Positions 9,405 to 19,177 of a stretch of DNA of 37,014 nt are shown here, piece by piece; the first letter of the stretch is position 1; each line of letters starts with the position of its first letter. The position numbers were made by a program, and so were the translations under genes. The notes below the pieces were generated by a model. That model was not told the origin of the DNA. It did no database searches and worked only from the letters and a program-made list of their open reading frames with translations. Source of the stretch: NORP240 sp942492445 (GTDB lineage: Bacteria; Pseudomonadota; Gammaproteobacteria; Pseudomonadales; Pseudohongiellaceae); NCBI GenBank assembly GCA_942492445.1, contig CALOEW010000014.1:1-37014 (forward strand). The letters run 5' to 3'.

Positions 9405-9437
9405 GCTAACGGACAATATGCTCCAGAGAATTCGAAC

Positions 9438-11465
9438 ATGAACAGTAAGTCTATATTTTCCGCCACCGGTCTTGTATCCATTGCAGTGTTCCTGCTGTTT
9501 TCGGTTCTGGTGATCAGTCTGCTTCCTTCTGTTCGCATCGACCTGACCGAGGACAAACTGTATTCACTTTCGGACGGAACCCGCAATATCGTTTCCGACC
9601 TGAACACTCCCATTGAGTTGATACTGTTCTATTCCGACGAGGCAACCGGGGATGTTCCCCAGCTCCGCAGTTACGCAACCAGGGTCCAGGAGTTGCTGCA
9701 GGAAATAGTACTGGCCAGCAATGGCAATGTTAGTTTAAGACAGATCGATCCAGAACCTTTTTCCGAAGACGAGGACCTGGCTACCACGTTCGGCATTCAG
9801 GCAGTACCGATCACACAGGGTGGAGAGGAGGTCTACTTCGGCCTGGTAGCGGTTGAGAACCCGACGATGACAGTCCCCAATGTCGGCGCGGGTATCAGAG
9901 ACCATTCCTCTGATTCGACTCGACCTGGAGGAATTTCTGGAGTACGAGTTCATGAAGCTGATCACCCGGGTCGAGAATCCGGATCGTCAGGTGGTGGGCC
10001 TGATTACTGAACTGGCTGTGGACGGCGGATTCAACCCCCGCATTTCGGGCAGCCGACTCCAGCCTGGATGGTTATGGATATCATGCGTCAGCTCTACGAA
10101 GTGCGCCGCGTGGACATAACTGCCGGTGAGATCGACGAGGATATCGATATCCTGTTTATTGTTCACCCGGAGGACCTTTCGGATCAGATGCGTTATGCCA
10201 TTGACCAGCATATTCTGCGTTAGGGCAAGGCGATGGTTTTCCTTGATCCTAACGCGGAGTCCCTGATTCAGCGCAACCAGTTCGGTACGACAATCCCGGC
10301 CGGAGTTGGTTCCGACATGCCCGGACTGCTTTCAGCCTGGGGAATTGAATACGACAAATTGAAAGTGTTGACCGATGCCGAGATGGCCCTGCGGGTGATG
10401 CTGGGGCAGGGGTCGCGTCCGGTTTCCCACCTGGGCATGCTGGGCGTGCAGCGCAACGGGCTGACGCAGGATGACATAATCACCAGTCGTCTCGAAAGCA
10501 TCAACGTTTCCTCGGCCGGCGCTATCAGTCCGGCCGAAACAGCAACGACCCGTTTTGAACCGTTATTGCAATCAAGCAATAATGCCATGTTGATGAATGT
10601 AGGCACGTTTCAGGACGTGGACGACCCCGCCGCGTTGTTCGACGAGTTCGAATCCGCCAATCAACGCTTCACCATCGCCGCCAGGGTCAGTGGCAAAATC
10701 AATTCGGCTTTTCCCGACGGTCCCCCCGCTGTGGAGGAGGAGTCCGACGCCGAAGCTGACTCTGAAGCCGCAGCGGATCCGGAGCGACTTGATGAGATTG
10801 GCGCGAATCCCGATAGCGTAGCGCTGACGATGAAGCACACCGAAGGGAGGAAAGCGCTGGAGGAGGAAGAGCAACGACTGGAACACCTGGCGACTTCCGC
10901 AGGTGAGGTCAACCTGATCGTCTTCGCCGATACGGACGTACTCGGTCAGATCGCTTATGGGTTCAGATTTCCCAGTTCCTGGGGCAACGTATTCCTCAGC
11001 CGTTTCGCCAACAATGGCGACTTTGTAGTCAACAGCCTCGATAACCTCAGTGGTGGCGCCGACCTGGTCAGTATCCGCAGTCGCGGTCGTTATTCAGGCC
11101 CTTTACGCGGGTGCTGGATCTGCAGCGGGAAGCCGATGATCGTCTGCGTCAGGAGGAAGCTGTATTGCTGGACACGCCTGTCCGCTTCCGAGGAGACCCT
11201 CAACGAACTCAGCCAGGATGAGGAGGGAAATCCGATCCTGCAGATTACTCCAGAGGTTCAGCAGGAGATAGACCGGGTCAATGCCGAGATTCTGGAAACC
11301 CGTCGTCGTCTGCGGGATGTACGATTCCAGTTGAACGCGGACATTGAAAGGCTGGGTGCGAATCTGAAACTCATCAATACGGCCCTGGTACCGGTCCTGC
11401 TGACTATCGCGATGCTGGTTCTGGCCTGGTTCCGATCCAGACGGCGGAATCAGCAGCCCGTGTGA
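9438..11465 (+). pseudogene. GldG-like ABC accessory protein, disrupted by frameshifts and an amber codon
   Basis: The translation matches a GldG-like periplasmic/auxiliary subunit: an N-terminal membrane helix (residues 9-32), the RIDLTEDKLYSLSDGT motif after it, an ABC_transp_aux-type domain, and a C-terminal helix (near 11385-11440) ending in basic residues. Continuity is broken. The frame changes near 9885 and returns near 10065. An in-frame TAG at 10221-10223 stands where a Gln codon (CAG) would fit. The frame changes again near 11095 and is restored near 11170. Homologous-looking sequence continues across each break in another frame, so the gene was once whole. Five lesions in one gene favour genuine decay, although read errors cannot be excluded. 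A DUF4340 gene, which I recall often following this trio, is absent. Confidence 0.8.
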
Positions 11466-11726
11466 GTCAACCGATCAGGTTTGAACTGCCAACTTCGCAC
11501 AACCAGGGTTCACTGTCTACTTTGTAATCGTGGCCTGAAGACGAACAGTGAGCCCGGGTGTGCAGTTTTGTTCCCAGGGGTTGGAGGGTTGTCAGTCTCT
11601 TCGTGGTTTCGGGTTTCGTGTTTGTTTCAGGATAGTCGAGGAAATGTGGCTTCGAGCGGCGTGGCCGGGAGGGGTTGCTGTGGCTGCGGACCGCGCCCCT
11701 CCGGGGTCCCCTCACTCTGAAAAATG

Positions 11727-11795
11727 CCCTGGAAGGCGGTCATTTTTTCGCCGTTCAGCGCTGGTCCTTGATTGCAGCCCCAGAACACCCCTGCC
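11727..11795. repeat. Degenerate intergenic repeat, copy B2 (right half)
   Basis: Matches 7477-7545 along its length: CGGTCATTTTT near the start, then GCGCTGGTCCTT, ATTGCA, CCCCAG and CACCCCTGCC in the same order with similar spacing. It lies downstream of the GldG-like pseudogene. Confidence 0.65.
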
Positions 11796-12067
11796 GGCCA
11801 CACCTTGCACTAAGTGTAGTATCCCCGGTGCAGTGGCTTCGATTCGCTTGCTGACTGCAGTTCTCAGTCAGTGTAAAAGCGGAACTACCGATGGAACTTT
11901 GTAACCTGCTGTCAACGCGCTGTCGTTTCAGATTCCTGAAGCAGCTCCTGTTGAATCTCGCACTGAGCACCGTTCCAGGGGAGTCTGAGGACGGAGCAAT
12001 CAAAACGCAGCACCGACTGACCGAAGGAGACCGCTTGCGGGCTCCCGACCGAGGGAGGGAACCCCGG

Positions 12068-12103
12068 AGGGGTGCAAGTTGCGGAGGATCAGACTCCCCT
12101 GGA
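12068..12103. repeat. Degenerate intergenic repeat, copy B3 (left half), with inverted partner at 11974-11988
   Basis: Matches 7448-7482, including GGATCAGACTCCCCTGG exactly. Its last 15 bases are the exact reverse complement of 11974-11988, about 100 bp away, so this stretch could form a long-loop hairpin. Confidence 0.65.
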
Positions 12104-12249
12104 CCGGTGCGGCCTCCCGGCAACAGCAATTCCCGAATTTACCCAACGTTCCAATGGGCTGATTTGGTTCCAGGGATTGGTGGGTAGCCAGTCAGACTTG
12201 GCCTCGATCGGCGCGGCCGGCAGGAGTACCCTGTGGATCCGGGCTGCGG

Positions 12250-13592
12250 CTAGCTCTTGTTTGTAGACTTGAATTCAGGGGGCTGACGGGGAATGGTGAC
12301 GGTTATATGAGTGCCCCTGTTCACCTCACTGCTGATGTGAATTTTGCCGCCATGAGCTTCAGCAATCAGTTTACAGAGATAAAGTCCCAGGCCGAATCCG
12401 CCGGTATTTCGCTGGCGGGCGCTGTCCGCCCGGTAAAAAGGCTCAGTGATATCCATCAGGTGCTCTTCGGCAATACCCTCCCCCTGGTCTATCACTTCAA
12501 TTTTAGCGCTTTCGTCAGCAAAACTGACTCTGACATCAATAGGTTTGCCCCGGCCATGTCGCACTGCATTGTTCAGCAGATTGGTAATCAGCAGGCGGAT
12601 GCGCAATTTGTCAAGGACAAAGTCCTCGTCCTGCTCCGGGCCGCTGAAAACGTATTTGCGAGCTGTCGCTGGTAAAACTCTCCACTACCGACTGGAGAAA
12701 TCGGACAGATCCGACTTCTTCGGTGACCAGCACCGAGTGAGTATTATTGAGTCGCTCTGCTTCCAGCAGGTCGGAAATCAGCAAATCGATTTCATTGATA
12801 TCGTCAAGCAGTGCTTCCCTGGTTTTGCCTTCGTCCATGAATTCCAGTTGCAGCTTGGCTCTGGTGATAGGAGTGCGCAGTTCATGACTGATTGCCAGCA
12901 GCAACTGGCGCTTGGCTTCCAGCATGGACTGCAGCGAGTCCGCCATATGATTGACGCTGGCAGTGAGTTCGCCCATTCGTCTGGCGGTCAGTCTGAACCC
13001 GATAACCCAGGTCACCGTGCTGAATGCGTTCCGCACCCTCTTTGAGGAGGTCGTACTGGAGCAAACAGGCGATTTTGATCAGGAAATAGTTCAAGAACAG
13101 TACGATGGCGGCGATGCCGAGTCCGAAGTAGAGAACCACGTAATTGAAATCGGTATTATCAAGGAAACGCTGATGCATGTAGAACCGGTAACCATTGCGC
13201 TCCATGACCATGATGTCTTCCCCGTTCCAGGTGCGGATTTCGGCGTCACTGGAAAGGGGGCGGCTGTATTCTGCCAGTTCTACCGGCAGGCGGTAGTCAT
13301 TGTCAGAACGCCACACCATATCCGGGTGCTCAATTCGAATTGTCCATTCCAGATCCTGGGCCAACAGTGCTGCAACTTCCAGGTCTGGTGGCGCACCGAT
13401 ATCATCTATGATGATAGTTTCGAAATTGCGAACGAAATAGTCAGGTATCTCGATAATCTGATTGCTGTTGATCTGGTTCAACTGCTGCAGTGAAATATAG
13501 ATGATCGCGAAGATCAGGATGACGGTGACTCCAAAGATAAGGAGCAGGCGCAGGAACAGGGAACGTTTGAACTGTGTCAGTAGCGGGGTCAC
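12250..13592 (-). pseudogene. Sensor histidine kinase, two frameshifts
   Basis: A membrane histidine kinase broken into three frames. The N-terminal piece (13592 down to about 13000) has a first helix (residues 13-33), a ~120-residue periplasmic sensor region and a second helix, ending in a HAMP entry (EGAERIQHGDLGYRV). The frame then shifts to continue as MGELTASVNHMADSL and the H-box AISHELRTPITRAK with the phospho-acceptor His. A second shift near 12660 moves to the ATPase domain, with N-box NLLNNAVRHG, DQGEGI, FYRADSAR and GFGLGLYL. All kinase boxes survive, so restoring two bases would give a normal ~450-residue protein. Its ATG overlaps the response-regulator stop by 4 bp. This is either recent inactivation or sequence error. 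Confidence 0.8.
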
Positions 13593-14290
13593 TTATCCGC
13601 CCCGACAAAAGTGTAGCCACGCCCCCACACGGTCTTGATAAAACGTGGCGTTTTGGACGTATCCTTCAGCTTATGTCGCAGGCGGCTGACGAGAGTGTCC
13701 ACGGCGCGGGAAAAAAGTTCCGCATCAATGCCGCGCAACCTGTTCATCAACTCGTCTCGAGTGAACGTTTTGTTGGGGGATTGCATGAAGAGCAGCAGCA
13801 GCTCGTATTCCATGGTGGTCAGCTCCAACAGCTCACCATCAAGTTTTGCCTCTCTTCTCGTCATGTCGATCTCCAGCCCATCCACAGGTTTGACTTCTTT
13901 CCGTTGTCGACCTTCGTCGCTGGTGCGTCTGAGGATATTATTGATTCTCGCTACCAGCTCACGGGGTTCAAACGGTTTGGGCAGGTAATCATCGGCGCCA
14001 AGTTCCAGACCGACGATCCGGTCTGTCACCTCGCCGTGAGCGGTCAGCATCAGGATGGGCAGTTGACCGAAGACGGAAGGCCTTGCCCGGATCTCGCGGC
14101 AGATTTCAAAGCCGTCTTTCTCGGGTAACATCACATCCAGTATCAACAGATCCGGCTTGATTCTACGGAGTAGCTCGAAACCACGGGACGGCGTGTGGGC
14201 GACGTGGATCGTCATATCGTAGCGCTCGAGATACTGAGTCAGTAACTGACACAGCTTTTCGTCGTCGTCTAGGATCAGGATGTTTTTCAT
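13589..14290 (-). CDS. OmpR-family response regulator
   Basis: A 233-residue DNA-binding response regulator. The receiver domain (1-120) has the acidic pocket DDD at 8-10, the phospho-acceptor Asp52 in LILDVMLPEKDG, Thr in MLTAHG, and Lys in LPKPFEP. The C-terminal winged-helix domain includes LTTMEYELLLLF, SRAVDTLVSRLRHKL and the closing IKTVWGRGYTFV. It is co-transcribed with the adjacent kinase (overlap of 4 bp), and the frame is intact although the kinase is broken. Target genes and stimulus are unknown. Confidence 0.93.
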   Translation of the reverse strand: MKNILILDDDEKLCQLLTQYLERYDMTIHVAHTPSRGFELLRRIKPDLLILDVMLPEKDGFEICREIRARPSVFGQLPILMLTAHGEVTDRIVGLELGADDYLPKPFEPRELVARINNILRRTSDEGRQRKEVKPVDGLEIDMTRREAKLDGELLELTTMEYELLLLFMQSPNKTFTRDELMNRLRGIDAELFSRAVDTLVSRLRHKLKDTSKTPRFIKTVWGRGYTFVGADK

Positions 14291-14574
14291 GGTCGAGTCA
14301 GGATTCCCGCGGGACCCATCCGGGTTCCTGTATAATCACGCGGGCTTAAGGTCTGTCCAGCAGGCCAGTGTAATAGGGGGCTTCTGATTTAGGAACTCTC
14401 TGATGAATAATGGCACTCCCGCAGAGCAGTGACATAATTAAAGGGATTCCTCAGGTACGCAACCAGTCAGGATACGCCCTTAAGCAATAGTACGAATAAG
14501 GACCGCTGAAATCAATCAGTTGCCGTTTCAGCGGACTCAACGTGCCGGTGTCCGGCAAGCAGAGTCAGTAACGC
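14291..14574 (+). promoter_or_regulatory. Leader of the ABC-F gene with two hairpins
   Basis: A 284-bp gap between divergent genes. A TATAAT lies at 14331-14336 on the plus strand without a clear -35 box. A perfect 9-bp stem (CCGCTGAAA 14503-14511 with TTTCAGCGG 14526-14534, 14-nt loop) is followed by a 5-bp GC stem (GCCGG/CCGGC, about 14544-14556). Both lie just ahead of the start codon at 14575, with no T-run after them, so they are not simple terminators. They could control translation of the ABC-F gene. Confidence 0.45.
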
Positions 14575-16464
14575 ATGATATCAATTCAGAACGCCACCTT
14601 GAATCGTGGTGCAAGGATGCTTTTCCAGGATGCCGGCCTGATCATTCACGGCGGCCAGAAACTCGGCGTGATAGGTCGCAACGGTTGCGGCAAGTCCAGC
14701 CTGTTCGCTTGCCTGAAGGGGCAGCTGGGCCTGGAGAAGGGGGAATTAAGTAGGCCCGATGGCCTGCGTATTGCCTCGATGGCACAGGAAACCGCAGGCA
14801 CGGCCCGCAGTGCCCTCGATCACGTACTCGATGGTGATAAGTGGTTTCGTGACCTTGAGGATAAGCTGCACAAAGCTGAACAGGCAGGCAATCAGAGCCT
14901 GGTGGCAAAACTGCATGATGAACTGGACAGGATCGACGGTTACACAGTGACTCACCGTGCGGAAAAGTTGTTGTCCGGGCTTGGCTTCGACCCGGTCCAA
15001 TTCGTTAGGCCGGTCAGCAGCTTTTCCGGAGGCTGGCGCGTACGGCTGAATCTGGCGGCTGCCCTTATGGCGCCCTCTGACCTGTTGTTACTTGATGAGC
15101 CAACCAATCACCTGGATCTGGAGGCTACATTGTGGCTGGAGCAGTGGTTGATCGCCTATCAGGGGACATTGTTGATAATTTCCCATGATCGGGAATTTCT
15201 CGATAAGGTGGTCGGGCATGTGATTAATTTTGAAGCCGGTAAGCTGCAGCTCTATCGGGGCAACTACAGTTCCTTTGAAAAGCAGCGGGCCGCCAGACTG
15301 GCGCTGGAAAGGTCCACCTTCGAGAAGCAACAAAGACGACGTAATGAAATCGAAGATTTCGTGCGTCGATTTCGTGCCAAGGCTTCCAAGGCGAAACAGG
15401 CCCAGAGCCGCATCAAGGAACTGGAACGCATGGAGGACATCGCGCTTGCCCACGTGGATTCGCCCTTTCAGTTTCGATTCCGCAAGGCGGAAAAACTGCC
15501 CGAACACCTGTTGACAATCAGGCATCTCGACGTGGGCTTCAATAACCCGCTGTTGCGGAATGTCAATCTTTCACTTCAGGCTGGTAGTCGAATCGGTTTG
15601 CTGGGTATCAATGGCAGTGGCAAATCAACGCTACTGAAGAGTCTGGCCGGAGAGCTGGTGCCGCTGGCGGGGGATGTGGTGTCGGCCAGGCACTTGAGGG
15701 TCGGCTACTTCGCTCAGCACCAGGTTGATGTCCTTGATGAGAGCGCAACCCCACTTGAACTGTTTCTCGGCCTTGATGCGGATGCTGATGAGCAAACCGG
15801 CCGGGACTATCTGGGCGGCTTCGATTTTCGCGGGGATAGGGCAGATAGTAGTATTACCAGCTTTTCCGGTGGCGAAAAGGTGCGCCTGGCACTGGCGGCA
15901 ATTGCCTGGATGAAGCCCAACCTGCTGCTGCTGGATGAGCCCACTAACCATCTGGATCTGGAAATGCGCCAGGCCCTGAGTCTCGCTCTACAGGAATTTG
16001 AAGGCGCTCTGATTATTGTTTCCCATGACCGCTATCTGCTGAACAATACGGTCAATGAATTTTATGCAATCAGTGAGGGCCACTTGTCCCTTTATGATGG
16101 TGACCTGAAGGATTATGAGAAACAGGTTCAAGCGGGGTACGGTAGGGCGAATGACGATGGAGGCTCGGCGACCGATGACTTTGACGATAAAGTGGACAAA
16201 CGGACCCAGAGGCAGCAGGCTGCGGCACGACGGCTGCAGCTGGCACCTTTGAAAAAGGAGCTGATTCGCATTGAGAAGGAAATGGAGAAGGTCACCAGCA
16301 CCCTGACGGAAATAGAAAAAACTCTACTGGATGCAGCGTTGTACGAAGACGAAAATCGTCTGCGACTCAAGCGGCTGTTGCAGGAACAGGGTATGCTGAA
16401 GAGCAGGCTCGAACAACTTGAAGAAAAATGGCTGGAGCTTAGCGAGGAATATCAGGAGTTGTAG
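14575..16464 (+). CDS. ABC-F family ATPase (YheS-like)
   Basis: A 629-residue soluble protein with two ABC ATPase domains and no membrane segment, the ABC-F layout of ribosome-associated translation factors. Domain 1 has Walker A GRNGCGKSS (around 34-42), signature SFSGGWRVRLNLA and DEPTNHLD. The linker with the RAKASKAKQAQSRIKELERM helix follows at about 260-290. Domain 2 has GINGSGKST, signature SFSGGEKVRLAL and a second DEPTNHLD. A charged C-terminal coiled coil (about 545-629) ends the protein. Length and the RDYLGGF-x-FRGD segment fit the YheS group better than Uup or EttA. The ribosome-binding site is weak and follows two hairpins. Confidence 0.92.
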   Translation: MISIQNATLNRGARMLFQDAGLIIHGGQKLGVIGRNGCGKSSLFACLKGQLGLEKGELSRPDGLRIASMAQETAGTARSALDHVLDGDKWFRDLEDKLHKAEQAGNQSLVAKLHDELDRIDGYTVTHRAEKLLSGLGFDPVQFVRPVSSFSGGWRVRLNLAAALMAPSDLLLLDEPTNHLDLEATLWLEQWLIAYQGTLLIISHDREFLDKVVGHVINFEAGKLQLYRGNYSSFEKQRAARLALERSTFEKQQRRRNEIEDFVRRFRAKASKAKQAQSRIKELERMEDIALAHVDSPFQFRFRKAEKLPEHLLTIRHLDVGFNNPLLRNVNLSLQAGSRIGLLGINGSGKSTLLKSLAGELVPLAGDVVSARHLRVGYFAQHQVDVLDESATPLELFLGLDADADEQTGRDYLGGFDFRGDRADSSITSFSGGEKVRLALAAIAWMKPNLLLLDEPTNHLDLEMRQALSLALQEFEGALIIVSHDRYLLNNTVNEFYAISEGHLSLYDGDLKDYEKQVQAGYGRANDDGGSATDDFDDKVDKRTQRQQAAARRLQLAPLKKELIRIEKEMEKVTSTLTEIEKTLLDAALYEDENRLRLKRLLQEQGMLKSRLEQLEEKWLELSEEYQEL

Positions 16465-16624
16465 ATATTCACAGGTACTTTAAACCATTCACCTGAAATT
16501 TGTGTGAGAGTTGAATTTTGGCGAAATGAGACATATTTTACCATACAGGGCTCCTCGGAGCGTGCTGGTGTGTCCGACTGGCCTCGCGAGCTGCCGGTAT
16601 GAACTGAGATGGAGAGCTGTTCCG

Positions 16625-17700
16625 ATGATTCAATTAGCCCGAAGTGTATTTACGCTTGGAATGCTGGCACTTGTGGTAATGTCCGGCAGCGTCGGCAAGG
16701 CCCAGGATTACCGCGATTTCAAGACCAATGACGAAGAAAACAATATTGAGGTATTCAAGCAGGCAAGCCCGTCGGTGGTCTTTATCACTAATTCCCGTCT
16801 GGTGCGTTCTTTCTATTCCCTGAACCCCCAGGAGGTGCCACAGGGCAGTGGTTCAGGGTTCATCTGGAGCAGTGATGGCTATGTGGTGACAAACTATCAC
16901 GTAGTGCAGCAGGCCAATCGCGTGACAGTGACGTTGCAGGATGGCAGCACTTACAATGCGACACCGGTGGGTTTTGAGCCTAACAAGGATCTCGCAGTAC
17001 TGAAAATCGATGCTCCCGGGCGGAGTTGACCCCGGTCCGGCTTGGCGATTCCTCGCTGTTGGAAGTGGGGCGTAAGGTTATTGCCATCGGCAATCCGTTC
17101 GGGCTGGATACCACCATGACCGTGGGCGTAGTGAGCGCGTTAGGTCGCGAAATAGACTCTATAACCCGACGCAAAATCCGTGATGTAATCCAGACCGACG
17201 CCGCAATCAATCCTGGGAATTCCGGGGGGCCATTGTTGAATTCCCTCGGTGAACTTATCGGAGTCAATACCGCTATCTACAGCCCGAGCGGTGCCAGCTC
17301 AGGCATAGGCTTTGCGATCCCCATCAATACGGTGAAAAAGATCGTGCCGGATCTGATTCGCTATGGGAAGGTGCAGACCCCGGTGCTGGGTGTGTCACTG
17401 TTTTCCCAGGCCCAGGCTGACTACTATCGGCGCAGCGAAGGAATCGAGGGCGTTATCGTGCTGGATGTCGCGTCCGGCGGTGATCTGGACAGGCAGGGTA
17501 TGCGTGGGCTCACACCCAGTGTAAGCGGCTGGCTACTCGGTGACGTGATCATTGCCATCGACGAGACGCCGGTGCGCAATGAAGACGATCTGATCACTGT
17601 GCTGGAGAACCATCGCGCCGGAGATACTGTTACCGTTGAATCCCGGCGCGGCAATCAGACACTGGAATATCAGGTGCGCCTGATGGCGCCTCCCGACTGA
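16625..17700 (+). pseudogene. DegP/HtrA-like serine protease, one frameshift
   Basis: A periplasmic trypsin-like protease with one PDZ domain, about 358 residues if whole. ATG 16625 is preferred over upstream in-frame starts because it opens a signal peptide (MIQLARSVF to SGSVGKAQ) and has GGAGAG upstream. The catalytic triad is visible: His in VTNYHVVQ, Asp in KDLAVLKID and Ser in NPGNSGGPL. The PDZ domain spans roughly 17380-17690. The first frame stops at 17027-17029, just after the Asp motif, and the second frame continues seamlessly with ELTPVRLGDSS. Adding one G in the CCCGGG run near 17019 would restore the frame, so either slipped-strand mutation or a homopolymer error is plausible. 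Confidence 0.82.
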
Positions 17701-17723
17701 TACCGGTGCTTCGGGAAGTGTTC

Positions 17724-17744
17724 AGGGAACCTCTGATTAAGTCC
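17724..17744 (-). repeat. Dispersed 22-bp repeat, copy A3 (inverted)
   Basis: Reverse complement reads GGACTTAATCAGAGGTTCCCT, matching copy A1 at 9383 in opposite orientation. It lies in the 70-bp gap between the convergent protease gene and argH. Confidence 0.75.
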
Positions 17745-17770
17745 CACAATGCTCTGGCCTTCAGTATTTC

Positions 17771-19177
17771 TCAACCCTTCAACCGTGACCGCAGCTCCTC
17801 CCGGGCCGCCGCAATCGCTTTTCTGACCTGGGCAGGTGCTGTACCGCCTATATGATTGCGGGCATTGACCGACCCTTCCAGGGTAAGGTATTCGAACACG
17901 TCCTCAGCGATGCGGTCGGAAAACTGGTGGAATTCGGCCAATTCAAATTCGCTAAGATCCTTGCCTCTTTCCAGCCCGTAGGCGACCGATTTCCCAACGA
18001 TCTCGTGGGCATCGCGGAAGGCAATTCCTTTCTTGACCAGGTAATCGGCCAGGTCGGTGGCAGTCGCGAACCCTCGCAGGGCTGCCTGCCGCATCTGGTC
18101 CCGCCTGGCAGCTATTTCAGGAACCATGTCAGCGTAGGCGGTCAGACAATCCCGCACGGTATCGATCAGGTCGAACACAGGTTCTTTGTCTTCCTGGTTG
18201 TCCTTGTTGTATGCCAGGGGCTGGGATTTCATCAGCATCAGCAGGGAAACCAGGTGCCCGGTCACCCGCCCCGCCTTGCCGCGTACCAGTTCCGGGACAT
18301 CGGGATTCTTTTTCTGAGGCATTATCGATGAACCGGTACAAAATTTGTCCGGCAGATCAACGAAATTGAACTGGCTGGAAGCCCAGAGTACCAGTTCCTC
18401 TGAAAATCGCGACAGATGGGTGAGCAGAATACTGGCGAAGGAGGCCAGCTCGATGGCAAAGTCGCGGTCACTTACAGAGTCAAGGGAGTTCCTGGTCGGC
18501 CCATCGAAACCCAGCTCACTGGCTGTGAACTCACGGTCGATCGGATAACTGGTTCCGGCCAGAGCCGCAGCTCCTAAAGGGGACAGGTTTAATCTTTTCC
18601 GGCAATCTGACAAGCGTCCGTAGTCTCTCTGCAGCATCTCAAACCATGCCATCAGGTGATGGCCGAAGGTCACCGGTTGCGCGGTTTGCAGGTGGGTAAA
18701 GCCCGGCATGATAGTGTCTGCTTCCCGTTCTGCCAGCTCCAGCAATGATTCCTGCAGACGGGTGATGAGGGTAGCTATGACATCGGCCTCCTGGCGGACA
18801 TAGAGGCGGATATCAGTGGCTACCTGATCGTTGCGAGACCGACCGGTGTGAAGTTTCTTACCGGTTATGCCGATGCGCCGTGTCAGTTCCGCCTCGATAT
18901 TCATGTGTACGTCTTCCAGGGCGATTGACCACTGAAAACTCCCACTTTCAATATCCCTGGCGATCTCCTTCAAACCTTCGGTGATCTGCCGAGTTTCCTC
19001 CTCGCTTAACACGCCTACCTTCTGCAGCATTTTCGCATGGGCGATGGAGCCGGTTATGTCCTGTCGATAAAGACGCCGGTCGAAATTCACTGACGCCGTG
19101 AAGCGCTCTACAAACTGGTCGGTGGGTTCTGAAAACCGCCCACCCCACAATTTTCCGGCTTCATTGCTTTCGCTCAT
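17771..19177 (-). CDS. argH: Argininosuccinate lyase
   Basis: Cleaves argininosuccinate to arginine and fumarate, the last step of arginine synthesis. It is 468 residues, full length. The fumarase/aspartase-superfamily signature GSSIMPQKKNPD is present near residue 285, with the flexible serine loop. Other family blocks are LWGGRFSEPTD at the N-terminus, GRSRNDQVATD and TPGFTHLQTAQPV-like substrate segments. It is divergent from hemC across a 149-bp gap, the argH/hemC arrangement seen in Pseudomonas and relatives. Confidence 0.97.
   Translation of the reverse strand: MSESNEAGKLWGGRFSEPTDQFVERFTASVNFDRRLYRQDITGSIAHAKMLQKVGVLSEEETRQITEGLKEIARDIESGSFQWSIALEDVHMNIEAELTRRIGITGKKLHTGRSRNDQVATDIRLYVRQEADVIATLITRLQESLLELAEREADTIMPGFTHLQTAQPVTFGHHLMAWFEMLQRDYGRLSDCRKRLNLSPLGAAALAGTSYPIDREFTASELGFDGPTRNSLDSVSDRDFAIELASFASILLTHLSRFSEELVLWASSQFNFVDLPDKFCTGSSIMPQKKNPDVPELVRGKAGRVTGHLVSLLMLMKSQPLAYNKDNQEDKEPVFDLIDTVRDCLTAYADMVPEIAARRDQMRQAALRGFATATDLADYLVKKGIAFRDAHEIVGKSVAYGLERGKDLSEFELAEFHQFSDRIAEDVFEYLTLEGSVNARNHIGGTAPAQVRKAIAAAREELRSRLKG

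Larger units (their letters stand above)
11466..12249. other. 784-bp non-coding stretch with nested degenerate repeats
   Basis: No credible gene; open frames here lack recognisable motifs. The stretch contains copies of the B repeat halves (11727-11795, 12068-12102) and a 15-bp exact inverted pair (11974-11988 against 12089-12103). A second imperfect pair (about 11570-11696 and 12167-12250) shares CAGGG-x-TTGG-x-GGGT, then TCGA-x-CGGCG-x-GGCCGG, then CTGTGG and CTGCGG in order. It may be the remains of lost genes overrun by intergenic repeats. Confidence 0.6.

Noticed and set aside
16995..17040. Programmed ribosomal frameshifting in the protease gene
   Set aside because: The site is not a typical slippery heptamer and no downstream structure is evident; a simple indel is the better explanation.
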